A stretch of DNA of 64,000 bases from Paenibacillus sp. 1011MAR3C5. GTDB taxonomy: Bacteria > Bacillota > Bacilli > Paenibacillales > Paenibacillaceae. Shown here piece by piece: positions 33,730 to 42,487 of the stretch (position 1 is its first letter; each line of letters opens with the position of its first letter). A program made the translations under genes and the position numbers. The notes beneath the pieces were generated by a model, which was given only the letters and a program-made list of their open reading frames with translations, was not told the origin of the DNA and searched no databases. The DNA is taken from assembly GCF_003591485.1 (NCBI RefSeq), contig NZ_QZCF01000001.1, positions 744,001 to 808,000 of the forward strand, read 5' to 3'.

Positions 33730-34926
33730 TCAGCCTCCTACCAGCTTATAGAGCTTATGAATCTCTTCTTCTGTTCCGAGCTTCTCCTCCGACAGCTCCT
33801 TCGCGAGACGTCCCGCAAGCGCAGGCTCGTCGATCAGCCGAGCAATCGCCGTAGCGACGCCTTCGGAGTCCATAGAGGCGATCAATCCGTTGGCTCCGTC
33901 GCGAATCTGATCCTTCGCTGTCGAGAAATTCGTGACGACGATCGGCTTATGCATTATTTTGGCCTCATCAATCGCGATGGACTTGCCTTCGAACCGGGAC
34001 GGCTGGACGTAGATATCGCATTGCCGGGTATAAGGATACGGATTGGCTCGAAGACCAAGCAGGATGAACCGTTCTTCCATGCCATGCTTCCGAATAAGCT
34101 CTTGCAATGCTTCCCGCTCTTCCCCTTCTCCGATGATGAACCAGCGGATGTTATATCCGTTCGCCACGAGCGTTGCGCAAGCTTCTACCGCGAGCGGCAA
34201 GCCCTTCTGCGCATGAAGTCTCCCGATTGTCAGCAGAATGGTCTCGCCCGCCTGCCGTCCGTATACATCGCCGGCTTGCTGCTCGCCCAATCGATTGATA
34301 ATTGTCGGCGACACGATATTGTAGATCGTGCTGATCTTCCGGTCATACTCCGGGAATCGGCGCTTCAGGATGTCTTCGCACTCCTCGGACACCGTTATGA
34401 TGTGATCCAGCTTACCGAAGTACGGCTTATCAAACTTGGGGTCCATCTCCAGCTTGTCGTAATCGATATGAATCCAGCCGATCCGTTTGTCGGCCCTCAC
34501 CTTATCCACACAGAAGTAGGTCGAAGACTTCTCAAGGAAACCGATCGCCACATCATATTTCTGCTCCAGCGTATCCATCGCGCGTGACATGTACTTCCAG
34601 CTATGCTGCTCGGTAACGGAGCTGCCGCTGCGGTATCTGTTCCGCAGCGTATAACGGAGACGGCTATAGGCCAGCCCAATATGGCCGGATGCCCATAGCG
34701 TCCTCACCGACCGGAAGAGCGGCAGCATAAACGCGTCGAACAACGACTGCGAATCAAGCAGCCTCACTTCCTTCGGCAGCGCATCGAGAAAGATGCCTTC
34801 CCGGTTGAATAGAAACAGGTCGACCTCATACCGATCAAAATCGATATGCGAAAGCATGGTGACAAGGCTCTTCTCCCCGCCGCCTGCAGCAAGGCTGGGC
34901 ATTACAAACAGCAGCTTCTTCTTCAT
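33730..34926 (-). CDS. Glycosyltransferase family 4 (paralog of neighbour)
   Basis: A 398-residue GT-B enzyme: LLFVMPSLAAGGGEKSLVTML at the N terminus, IGWIHIDYDKLEMDP in the middle, and VQPSRFEGKSIAIDEAKIMHKPIVVT as the donor-binding E-x7-E motif. It is plainly a paralog of the gene downstream, sharing most landmark motifs and length; the two were probably produced by tandem duplication and then specialised for different sugars or linkages. GAGGTG precedes ATG 34926 closely; GTG 34932 is an alternative start. Confidence 0.88.
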   Translation of the reverse strand: MKKKLLFVMPSLAAGGGEKSLVTMLSHIDFDRYEVDLFLFNREGIFLDALPKEVRLLDSQSLFDAFMLPLFRSVRTLWASGHIGLAYSRLRYTLRNRYRSGSSVTEQHSWKYMSRAMDTLEQKYDVAIGFLEKSSTYFCVDKVRADKRIGWIHIDYDKLEMDPKFDKPYFGKLDHIITVSEECEDILKRRFPEYDRKISTIYNIVSPTIINRLGEQQAGDVYGRQAGETILLTIGRLHAQKGLPLAVEACATLVANGYNIRWFIIGEGEEREALQELIRKHGMEERFILLGLRANPYPYTRQCDIYVQPSRFEGKSIAIDEAKIMHKPIVVTNFSTAKDQIRDGANGLIASMDSEGVATAIARLIDEPALAGRLAKELSEEKLGTEEEIHKLYKLVGG

Positions 34927-34933
34927 AGTCACC

Positions 34934-36091
34934 TCACGCCAATTCGGCCAAGTATTGAACAGCCCGATGCGACAGCTGTTGAAGCCGGGGAACGGATCCT
35001 CTCAGCGCCTCTCTCAGTACCGCCTCATCCCGCACCATCTCGTCGAATGCGCCTTTCAGCTTAGCGCCGCTCGATATGTCCTGAATGCCCAGTACCAGCT
35101 TCTCCTCGCCAAACAAGTCCTTGGCGATGCCTTTGGACTTGACGCTGTAGCCTAACACTAGCGTTGGAACGGCGTTAGAATACGCTGCGATGGTCGCATG
35201 GGTCCGCGCTCCGATAAAAAAACGCATTCTCGCAATATATCCTTTGTACTGAATCGCGTTCAAATGATCCGGCAGCAGCAGCACTCGGCCAGTATGCTTG
35301 TATTCCTCGTAATACGTCTGCAGCACCTCGTAGTCATTGTTGCCCTCCTGCATCACATGAGGCGTCAAGGAGATCGCCATATCTGTCGTATCCAACATAT
35401 GCCGGATCAGCTCATGGACGGCCGCTTTGGATTGCTCGTTCCTCTTCCAGACAAGCGGACTGAAGTTCAGCCCCACCGTATTGCCTTCCTGCCATCCCTC
35501 CGGCAGCGCAAGCTCTTCCTTCTCCATCGTGAATGCCGGGTCCGCAACCAGTCTGACATTCGTCAGCCCTTTTGCCTTCAGCATCTCGTACGTCAGCGTC
35601 TCCCGGGCGAGAATCAAGTCATAACCGGCGAGATCCTGAAGCTTCGCCGGCGACATGTCCTCCTCGCCGATCGAGCAGCCCCAGAGGACAAGCTTCTTCC
35701 CTTGGCGCTTTACCCTGCGGTTCACCTCATACCAGCCCGGCTGCTCGCCGTAGCAATAATTGTCTCCTCCGATCGATAGACAGACATCCATATGGTCGAT
35801 ATGCCTGATAATATTGTCGTGAATCTTCCCTAGCGCATAGGATTCATCCTGGAACAGCTTGTTCCTGACGGAAGAAACCAGCCAGTCATAGGAGTACTTG
35901 CGCAGCGGAGATGGCGAGCCGTCGTACACATCGTCCAGCTTCGTAATAGATTGATCGGTATGCGGATTATCGGACAGCAGATACACCTGCGCTCCGCCAA
36001 TGCCTTCTTTAATAATCGAAGCCGATGAGCGGACGATCGCTTCGCAGCCGCGATTCATGCTTCCTCCATGGCCGTACATCATAATCTTCAT
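34934..36091 (-). CDS. Polysaccharide pyruvyl transferase family protein
   Basis: A 385-residue member of the polysaccharide pyruvyl transferase family (CsaB/EpsI/EpsO group), which places a ketal-linked pyruvate from PEP on a sugar. Seen are the N-terminal GHGGSMNRGCEAIVRS, SIGGDNYCYGE, LVLWGCSIGEED and the C-terminal FFIGARTHATIAAYSNAVPTLVLGYSVKSKG with the conserved His and Ser/Lys region. ATG 36091 has GGAAGG 10 bases upstream. Pyruvylation would add negative charge to the matrix polymer. Acceptor sugar unknown. Confidence 0.85.
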   Translation of the reverse strand: MKIMMYGHGGSMNRGCEAIVRSSASIIKEGIGGAQVYLLSDNPHTDQSITKLDDVYDGSPSPLRKYSYDWLVSSVRNKLFQDESYALGKIHDNIIRHIDHMDVCLSIGGDNYCYGEQPGWYEVNRRVKRQGKKLVLWGCSIGEEDMSPAKLQDLAGYDLILARETLTYEMLKAKGLTNVRLVADPAFTMEKEELALPEGWQEGNTVGLNFSPLVWKRNEQSKAAVHELIRHMLDTTDMAISLTPHVMQEGNNDYEVLQTYYEEYKHTGRVLLLPDHLNAIQYKGYIARMRFFIGARTHATIAAYSNAVPTLVLGYSVKSKGIAKDLFGEEKLVLGIQDISSGAKLKGAFDEMVRDEAVLREALRGSVPRLQQLSHRAVQYLAELA

Positions 36092-36107
36092 GTTGGCGTA
36101 CCTTCCT

Positions 36108-37160
36108 TTATCCTTTATTTCGGGCGTTGCTATAAGCGGTGACGCAATATAAGCCAAGCGGCGACCGGAGCAGCATGAGCCGGATTAGCACCCGCTCATA
36201 TCTCCCCATCCGATCCTCGTTCAGCTGCTTGTAACGCTCCAACGCCTCGCGCAGCAGCCATTGACCCAGCAGCGCGCGGACATAGCGGTATTTTTGGCTA
36301 AAGCTGAACGGCGTCGACGCGGAATAATAAGAATGAATAATGGAGATCGCCGACCTGACGAACTTGTTCAGCTTCAGCGGCTCCAGCTTCTCCTTGTCGA
36401 GCGCAGCCGTCACCTCGTCCGGCAGCCGGGATTGATACACCTCGAGCGAGCGGGCAAAATAATCGACCGACTCCGCTCGCCTCGTAGCGCTGCCCTCTGT
36501 CTCCCGGTAATAGTAGCCGGCATAATCCAGGCAGATGCCTCCCCGGGCATAGCAGAGAAACCGCATGTTGAACAGGCCGTCTTCGCCCAGCGCCACAGAC
36601 TGCGGGAACGACAAGCCGTTGGCATCAATGATTTCCTTCCGGTACAGCTTGTTGCATACGGAATTGCAGCTGTCCGATTCTACGAATACCGGCAATACCC
36701 ATTCCCGCAGGTAGGCGTGGTCCATACGGACGCCGGTCAAGAACGGGCCGTGAATGACTGCCATCTGGCCGCCCGCCGATCTCATGTAGCCGGAATAGAC
36801 GATATCGCAATCCGCTGCGGCGGCATACAGCGTGCCGAATAGCTCGGGTGCCGCCCAATCATCGGCATCGACGAAGCCGACGAACTCGCCTCTTGCTGCC
36901 GCCAGTCCCGCGTTGCGCGCTGCGCTTACTCCGCTGTTGGCCTGATGAATGACGCTTATTCGCTGATCCCGCACGCGATAGCGCTCCAATACTTCAGCGC
37001 ATCCGTCGCGGGAGCCGTCATTGACAAATATAAATTCGCAATCGGCAAGCGTCTGTCCCAGAAGCGAATCGATGCAAGCCGGCAGATAGGCTTCCGTATT
37101 ATAGACGGGAATAACGACGCTAACCTTGGGCCGCCCTGCCGACACGCTGCTTGTATGCAT
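36108..37160 (-). CDS. Glycosyltransferase family 2
   Basis: A 350-residue GT-A transferase: VSVVIPVYNTEAYLPACIDSLLGQ opens the fold, FVNDGSRDG follows, and the metal motif is GFVDADDWAAPE. The C-terminal region contains EDGLFNMRFL, common in EpsJ-type galactosyl/GlcNAc transferases. GGAGGAGGAGAATC precedes ATG 37160. It overlaps the upstream GT4 gene by 41 bases, indicating tight coupling within the operon. Confidence 0.88.
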   Translation of the reverse strand: MHTSSVSAGRPKVSVVIPVYNTEAYLPACIDSLLGQTLADCEFIFVNDGSRDGCAEVLERYRVRDQRISVIHQANSGVSAARNAGLAAARGEFVGFVDADDWAAPELFGTLYAAAADCDIVYSGYMRSAGGQMAVIHGPFLTGVRMDHAYLREWVLPVFVESDSCNSVCNKLYRKEIIDANGLSFPQSVALGEDGLFNMRFLCYARGGICLDYAGYYYRETEGSATRRAESVDYFARSLEVYQSRLPDEVTAALDKEKLEPLKLNKFVRSAISIIHSYYSASTPFSFSQKYRYVRALLGQWLLREALERYKQLNEDRMGRYERVLIRLMLLRSPLGLYCVTAYSNARNKG

Positions 37161-38385
37161 GATTCTCCTCCTCCCGCTCGGCCGATACGCCTTCGATCCA
37201 GCCGTACAGCTTGGCAAGCTCGCCGGCATTTCCGTAATCCATCCCTTTAACCGCTGTGATCAACCGCTCTCTTAACGAGTCGTCCCGATAAAGCCGCTCG
37301 ATTGCTCCGGCGATCGCCTCCGCATTCGTTTCACAGATGAGACCATCCACGCCGTCGCGCACCTGGCTGCCCGAGGTCGGGTAATTGGTAATAAGGACGG
37401 GCTTGCCTACAATTTGCGCCTCCGTCACCGTCACGGCTTTGCCCTCATAGCGGGAAGGCTGCACATACAGGTCGCAGGCCTTCATATAGGGATAAGGATT
37501 TTGCTTCTTCCCATGCAAAATGACCCTCTCCTCAAGTCCATACTCCACAATCTTCGCTCTCAGCTCACCCTCGGTTCCACCGAAGCCGACGATATGCCAC
37601 TTCACTTTATGAAGACCCTTGGCTTCCAGCAGCCGGATTGCTTCAATCGCCATATCAAAGCCTTTTACATAAGACAGCCGGCCTACAGATACGAGATTGA
37701 AGCTGCCGTTATCCATGCCCTCCGCCTCATCCTCGAGCGCCTTGCTGCGAATGTAGGCTGGCGAGGCAATATTCTCAACGATAAACAACCTGCCGGACAA
37801 AGCCGGATACCGGCTAAGGAAGGCTTCCGTACAGGCTTCCGAGATCGAGGCTATGCCGTCATACGAGGCCCACATCGCTTCATCGACCGTATGATCGATC
37901 TGGAGTTTCGTGTAGTCCGTATGAATCCAGGCCAGCCTCTTGTCTGCCTTTACCCGCTTCAGCATAAAGTCGTGGGGCCAGGCGTAGCTGATCACTGCAT
38001 CATAGCGCTTGTCGATTGAAGGCAGCAGCGAGGACATATAGTTCGACACCAGCTGCAGCTGGATGTAACCCGAGCCTTCCGACAGCTTCAGGCTTCTGGC
38101 CTTTGCATCTGCGATCAGCTTCACCAGCAAGCGAACGGCTACGCTGGCAATTCGCCCTTCCTTCAAGCATTGCTTCATGGGCTTGCGGAACACGGTATAG
38201 CTGCCTCTCTCCGGAAGGAGATTGACCGAGGGGGGCAATTGCCCCAAAAGATCGCCTTGGTGGGAGAACACAAGCAAGTCTACCTCATACCGCTCGTAAT
38301 CGAAGTGCTCCAACATCGTAATGAGGCTTCGCTCGATACCGCCGATTTCCATGTCGTACACGGAGATGAGAATTCGTTTCTTCAT
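37120..38385 (-). CDS. Glycosyltransferase family 4
   Basis: A 421-residue GT-B transferase. N-terminal ISVYDMEIGGIERSLITMLEHFDYERYEVDL and donor motif VQPSRYEGKAVTVTEAQIVGKPVLIT; LAWIHTDYTKLQIDHTVDE in the middle. It is the third, more divergent copy of the GT4 type found at 32512 and 33730. Start ATG 38385 overlaps the acetyltransferase stop (ATGA), with AAGGAG upstream; the 60-codon extension is ignored. Confidence 0.88.
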   Translation of the reverse strand: MKKRILISVYDMEIGGIERSLITMLEHFDYERYEVDLLVFSHQGDLLGQLPPSVNLLPERGSYTVFRKPMKQCLKEGRIASVAVRLLVKLIADAKARSLKLSEGSGYIQLQLVSNYMSSLLPSIDKRYDAVISYAWPHDFMLKRVKADKRLAWIHTDYTKLQIDHTVDEAMWASYDGIASISEACTEAFLSRYPALSGRLFIVENIASPAYIRSKALEDEAEGMDNGSFNLVSVGRLSYVKGFDMAIEAIRLLEAKGLHKVKWHIVGFGGTEGELRAKIVEYGLEERVILHGKKQNPYPYMKACDLYVQPSRYEGKAVTVTEAQIVGKPVLITNYPTSGSQVRDGVDGLICETNAEAIAGAIERLYRDDSLRERLITAVKGMDYGNAGELAKLYGWIEGVSAEREEENHAYKQRVGRAAQG

Positions 38386-39020
38386 AGTGACTCCTTGGCA
38401 GCAAGCGAAGACGATTCGGAATCGATCGGAATCAATCGTTTCTCCCGCTTGTTCGCAAATAAAGTATGTGCGGGCACATGGCCCTTCACGACGCTTCCCG
38501 CCGCAATAACCGCATGATCCCCAATCGTGGTGTCCCGCAGAATGACCACATTCGATCCGATCCACACATGCTGCCCGATCGAGACCTGGCCGATCAGCAA
38601 ATGCTCATCCCCCGTGTGTCTGTAATTATGGTCATGGTCGTTGATGCATACATTGGGAGCGATCTTCGTATAAGCGCCGATGGATACCCGGTTGACGCAA
38701 TTCATATTGCAATTATCGTTAATGAATACGTAATCGCCTAGCTCCAGCCTGCCTTCATGATCGACGCGGATGCTGGCATTTTTTCGAATGAACACATATT
38801 TGCCGATGCTCATCCGCGAACGCTTCCCGAGCAGCTCGATCGTGCTGTTCGCCTGCATGAAGAAGATCGAGCCTTTGATTTTGCCGAAGCTGAACAACCG
38901 TGCCAGCAGCCCTCTCAGCCATGCGAAAAATTGCACTTTATTCATCGCCAGGAAGCTGGCTATGCCTCTGGACCGATATTGCGTGCCTATCGTTTGCAGC
39001 GCTTTGACTAATGTCCCCAT
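38382..39020 (-). CDS. Hexapeptide-repeat O-acetyltransferase
   Basis: A 212-residue acyltransferase of the left-handed beta-helix type (WbbJ/maltose acetyltransferase group). Imperfect hexapeptide repeats run from about residue 65 to 190 (MSIGKYVFIRKNASI, VSIGAYTKIAPNVCI, VSIGQHVWIGSNVVI, TTIGDHAVIAAGSVV), with the extended loop NDHDHNYRH carrying likely catalytic His. It probably O-acetylates a sugar of the growing polymer. AAAGGAG lies 8 bases before the ATG. Confidence 0.87.
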   Translation of the reverse strand: MGTLVKALQTIGTQYRSRGIASFLAMNKVQFFAWLRGLLARLFSFGKIKGSIFFMQANSTIELLGKRSRMSIGKYVFIRKNASIRVDHEGRLELGDYVFINDNCNMNCVNRVSIGAYTKIAPNVCINDHDHNYRHTGDEHLLIGQVSIGQHVWIGSNVVILRDTTIGDHAVIAAGSVVKGHVPAHTLFANKREKRLIPIDSESSSLAAKESL

Positions 39021-39050
39021 ACGTGTGCTCCTTTCAAGCGCGCCTGGCCT

Positions 39051-40250
39051 CTAGGCGCTTGCTTCCCGCTTCTTCTCCGAGGAGCGGTTCCATATTTTCC
39101 TGGATGCCCACAGAATGGGACGCAGCGGAAAATATAAAAAATGCAGCTTAGCCGGCAAAGGCAGCGTCTTGGCATCCTCGGCCAGCGGATGCAGAATGCT
39201 GGCGAAAAACAGCAGCTTCTGTCTGGTTGTCATCAGCGCCAGCAAATACTGCCTGTGATAACGTTCAACGTCTTTCGGCACAGGCGGACTATGCAGATTA
39301 ACCGTTCTTTGGACGTAGAACAGCGTATCCTCCGCCAGCCACTCCGCTTTGCGAGACGCCAGAATCGGCCGCATCTCCTCTCTCAGAGGCGCGGCAAGCA
39401 GCTTGGCAGCCAGACAAATGGCCTGCCCGCCGATATGCAGAAGCTGATGCTTGCGCAGCAGTTGGATGAGCTTCGGCCAATCCAGCTTCTGATTCATAAG
39501 CTGCTTAATATCGAGCAGCCAGCGCAGCCTGGACCAACCATGCCTCGCTCCATGCGATACGAGAAACAGGAACAGGTCCTCGCGTCCCAAATAATAGATC
39601 GGCCGGCTGATCAGCGCGCTCTGCCGCCTTCTGCTCCAGAGATCCTCGAAACCGGGCTCCTTCGATGGAGCCGGATTCAGCCGCCAATGCACTTCGACCT
39701 TGATCCCTTTCTGGGGATGCATAAAGGTCATATGGTGATGCCGCCATTTCCAGTCGTTCAGCACGCTTGTAATATATTCATCCTTCACATAACCGAGAGA
39801 AAGCAGATGCGCCTCCGCCGCCTCAAGCCGGTCCATCGGCACCAGAATATCGAGATCGCAGGAAGTGCGAAGCGATACGTCGCCATAGAGATCGGCAGCG
39901 ATGACGGGTCCCTTCAGGAATAGAACGCGAATCTCTTTATTCAAAAATTGGCTGGCCAGCAGCTCCATCTCTCCGCTTAGCGCCAGCATCTGAATCGTAT
40001 TCCGATAGTAATCCCGCTGGAACATGCCTATGACGAATGCCGGTACCCGAATCGGCCTTAGCTCCTGGAGCTTGCGGTTTATCGTCGGGAACACCCGATG
40101 ATGTCTGGCAAGTGCGATAAACTCATGCCAATCGGCGTCCTGCATCAGCTCCCAATGCTCGAACGTCAGCGCCGTCCCTTCCTCCATCTCCAGCAGCGCG
40201 AGCAGCAGCTTCAGCTCCTGGGAGAATTCTCCGGTATGATCGTTTCTCAT
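39051..40250 (-). CDS. Nucleotidyltransferase family protein (NTP_transf_5-like)
   Basis: A 399-residue protein with the polymerase-beta-type nucleotidyltransferase centre: FLKGPVIAADLYGD and SCDLDILVPMDRLEAAEAHL (the D-x-D), followed by VEVHWRL. This family of uncharacterised nucleotidyltransferases is a frequent companion of lasso peptide clusters in Firmicutes. Here it heads a polysaccharide operon 16 kb from the lasso genes, behind a SinR-type promoter like theirs. GGGGAG precedes ATG 40250. Its substrate is unknown; it might modify the lasso peptide or act on a sugar. Confidence 0.8.
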   Translation of the reverse strand: MRNDHTGEFSQELKLLLALLEMEEGTALTFEHWELMQDADWHEFIALARHHRVFPTINRKLQELRPIRVPAFVIGMFQRDYYRNTIQMLALSGEMELLASQFLNKEIRVLFLKGPVIAADLYGDVSLRTSCDLDILVPMDRLEAAEAHLLSLGYVKDEYITSVLNDWKWRHHHMTFMHPQKGIKVEVHWRLNPAPSKEPGFEDLWSRRRQSALISRPIYYLGREDLFLFLVSHGARHGWSRLRWLLDIKQLMNQKLDWPKLIQLLRKHQLLHIGGQAICLAAKLLAAPLREEMRPILASRKAEWLAEDTLFYVQRTVNLHSPPVPKDVERYHRQYLLALMTTRQKLLFFASILHPLAEDAKTLPLPAKLHFLYFPLRPILWASRKIWNRSSEKKREASA

Positions 40251-40300
40251 AAGTCTCCCCTTCACAATCATTCGCAAATAACGAACAAAATCCTACTTTT

Positions 40301-40316
40301 GTTCTATAAAACGAAC
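40301..40316. promoter_or_regulatory. SinR-type operator of the nucleotidyltransferase-led operon
   Basis: GTTCTATAAAACGAAC, 8 bases downstream of the -10 and so over the expected transcription start, the same geometry as at the lasso promoter. A half-site (AACGAAC) follows at 40280-40286. Confidence 0.7.
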
Positions 40317-40324
40317 ACAATAAC

Positions 40325-40353
40325 AGATTATCATTCGGCTTCCAATCTGTCAA
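40325..40353 (-). promoter_or_regulatory. Promoter of the nucleotidyltransferase-led operon
   Basis: Minus-strand TTGACA (plus 40348-40353), then TAATCT at 17 bp (plus 40325-40330) or GATAAT at 15 bp. Perfect -35, weaker -10. Confidence 0.6.
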
Positions 40354-40398
40354 TTATTGCTTGCTATTACAGCAAAATTTTATGGAAAGATGCCAATA

Positions 40399-40407
40399 TG
40401 CTAGAAT
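40399..40407 (+). promoter_or_regulatory. Extended -10 element before the epsM-like gene
   Basis: TGCTAGAAT, an extended -10, gives a transcript with a leader of about 215 bases before ATG 40632. Confidence 0.4.
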
Positions 40408-40479
40408 AATAGGGAGTCGGAATGAGTTGAATCCGATCCAGCAGAACGCTGCAAGACCCCTTGCATTTCCGATCGCTGC

Positions 40480-40529
40480 TGCAGCCGGAAGGCCCGGACT
40501 CGATGAGTCTGGATAACCTTCCGGCTGCA
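40480..40529. ncRNA. Stable leader hairpin upstream of the epsM-like gene
   Basis: A 13-bp perfect stem TGCAGCCGGAAGG / CCTTCCGGCTGCA encloses a second stem CCGGACTC / GAGTCTGG with a 3-base loop. No U run follows on either strand, so it is not a simple terminator. The other parts of the 381-bp gap hold the divergent promoters and no gene. Confidence 0.5.
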
Positions 40530-40631
40530 AAGACGAACATTTCGTTATCCACAACTGCGGGTTAATCCGGTTGTTCTGCTGTCGTTCAACTTCAAATGTC
40601 TTCTATTGTAAACTGTTCGGAGGAATGTCTG

Positions 40632-41291
40632 ATGTCGAAGCGTATCATTATATTCGGAGCCGGAGGCCACGCGAAAACGGTCGTGGATACGGCAGAGAAA
40701 GAAGGCGTCTACGAAATTGCCGGCCTGCTGGATCAGCGCCTCCCTGCCGGGGAGCAGGTATACGGATGCACAGTGCTGGGGAATGATGATTGGCTGGAGT
40801 TGCATGCCGATACGATCGACGGCGTTATTGTCGCCATTGGCGACAACTGGACGCGCGGTCTCGTCGTCCAAAGCCTGAAGCGCAGGTTCCCCGCTCTGCC
40901 ATTCGCAACAACCGTTCATCCCTCTGCCCAAATAGCAAGAGGAGCCCGCATTGGCGCAGGCTCGGTCATCATGGCGGGCGCTGTCGTGAACAGCGACGCG
41001 ATTATAGGCGAACATAGCGTGCTCTATCCCAATACATCCATTGATCATGATTCCCGGATCGGGAGCTTTGTCAGCTTTGCGCCTAGATGCGCCACTGGGG
41101 GCAATGTCTGCGTCGGCGATTATACAGCCGTCGCCATCGGCGCCGTTCTTATTCACGGCCGTACCATCGGCGAGCATTGCGTCATCGGTGCAGGCGCGAC
41201 AGTTGTCTCGGATGTGCCGCCGCATACGGTAGCTTACGGCACGCCTGCCCGGGCCGTTCGATCCAGAGCCGCAGGCGACCGTTACCTTTAA
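40632..41291 (+). CDS. Sugar O/N-acetyltransferase, EpsM/PglD-like
   Basis: A 219-residue acetyltransferase of the NeuD/PglD type: an N-terminal Rossmann-like half (RIIIFGAGGHAKTVVDTAE) and a C-terminal left-handed beta-helix (ARIGAGSVIMAGAVVNSDAIIGEHSVLYPNTSIDHDSRIGSFVSFAP), with the catalytic His in NTSIDHD. PglD and EpsM acetylate the 4-amino group of a UDP-4-amino-4,6-dideoxy sugar, here presumably made by the epsC- and epsN-like enzymes. GGAGG lies 8 bases before ATG 40632. It is the only eps-type gene on the plus strand, ending 4 bases inside the convergent aminotransferase. Confidence 0.87.
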   Translation: MSKRIIIFGAGGHAKTVVDTAEKEGVYEIAGLLDQRLPAGEQVYGCTVLGNDDWLELHADTIDGVIVAIGDNWTRGLVVQSLKRRFPALPFATTVHPSAQIARGARIGAGSVIMAGAVVNSDAIIGEHSVLYPNTSIDHDSRIGSFVSFAPRCATGGNVCVGDYTAVAIGAVLIHGRTIGEHCVIGAGATVVSDVPPHTVAYGTPARAVRSRAAGDRYL

Positions 41292-42487
41292 TTGACCGCT
41301 TTTGCGGTTAGTCCGGTCAATTGATGCATCACATCTTCCACCACATCGATCACCCTTCCCTGATCCTCCAGGGCCAGGCTGGAACCGGAAGGCAGGCATA
41401 GCCCTCTAAGGAACAAATCCTCGCAGACGGCCGTGCCTGCCGCCGAATGCGAGTAGAAGGCACTGTTACTGAATAGTGGCTGCATGTGCAGCGGCTTCCA
41501 CAGCGGCCGCACTTCGATGTTGGCTCTGATCATAGCTGCCATAATCTGCTGAATGATATATTCAGCATGCGGACTGTCAATCGTCAGCGCAGTCAGCCAG
41601 CGATTGGAGCGCGTGCCCGGCAGCTCCGGCATAAAGCGAATCTCTTCCCAAGGCTTCAGCGCTTCCTCATAAATATGGTAGACATTCCTTCTGGCCTCGA
41701 CACGATCATTGAGTACGCCGAGCTGAGCTCTGCCTATTCCAGCAAGCACATTGCTCATCCGGTAGTTGTAGCCCATCTGGCTATGCTGGTAATGCGGCGC
41801 TTCATCTCTGGCCTGGGTTGCCAGAAAACGCGCCTTCTCCAGCGCAAGAATGTCGTCCGATACAAGCATGCCTCCGCCCGAAGTCGTAATAATCTTATTG
41901 CCGTTGAAGGAGAAAATACCGAACCGTCCGAACGTTCCGCTTTGCCGGCCTTCATAAGTGCTGCCAAGAGACTCCGCCGCATCCTCCACGATGGGTACCC
42001 CATAGCGCTCACAAATGCTCATGATGGCGTTCATATTGGCCATACCCCCGTAAAGGTGAACAACAATAACCGCCTTGGGGAGCTGTCCGAATCTTGCGCC
42101 AAGCGCCAAGGCTCGCTCCAGAGCAGCGGGCGACATATTCCATGATTCAGGCTCGGAATCAATGAAGACGGGCTCCGCACCCAAATACCGGATTGGATTG
42201 GCGCTTGCTATAAACGTGAAGCTCGGGCAGCATACGCGATCTCCCTCGCCTACGCCGAGCAGGCGCAGCGCCAGATGGATCGCCGCCGTTCCGGAGCTGA
42301 CGGCCGCCGCGCCGCCTGAGCCGACATAGCCCGATATTTCACTTTCGAATGCATTAATATGGGGACCAAGTGGCGCGATCCAATTATTCATGAACGCCTC
42401 CCCGATAAAGGCTTGTTCCTGGCCGCTCATATGCGGCGGCGATAAATAAATTCTGGCATTTGCAGATGCGGACAAAGGGCATCTCAT
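41288..42487 (-). CDS. DegT/DnrJ/EryC1-type sugar aminotransferase, EpsN-like
   Basis: A 399-residue PLP enzyme that converts a UDP-4-keto-6-deoxy sugar to its 4-amino form. Landmarks: YLSPPHMSGQEQAFI at the N terminus, SSGTAAIHLALRLLG, IVEDAAESLGSTYEGRQSGTFG, and the Schiff-base Lys in SFNGNKIITTSGGGML. This fits EpsN/PglE. The start ATG 42487 overlaps the sugar transferase stop (ATGA). Together with epsC-, epsM- and epsL-like neighbours it forms a diacetylbacillosamine-type pathway. Confidence 0.9.
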   Translation of the reverse strand: MRCPLSASANARIYLSPPHMSGQEQAFIGEAFMNNWIAPLGPHINAFESEISGYVGSGGAAAVSSGTAAIHLALRLLGVGEGDRVCCPSFTFIASANPIRYLGAEPVFIDSEPESWNMSPAALERALALGARFGQLPKAVIVVHLYGGMANMNAIMSICERYGVPIVEDAAESLGSTYEGRQSGTFGRFGIFSFNGNKIITTSGGGMLVSDDILALEKARFLATQARDEAPHYQHSQMGYNYRMSNVLAGIGRAQLGVLNDRVEARRNVYHIYEEALKPWEEIRFMPELPGTRSNRWLTALTIDSPHAEYIIQQIMAAMIRANIEVRPLWKPLHMQPLFSNSAFYSHSAAGTAVCEDLFLRGLCLPSGSSLALEDQGRVIDVVEDVMHQLTGLTAKAVN

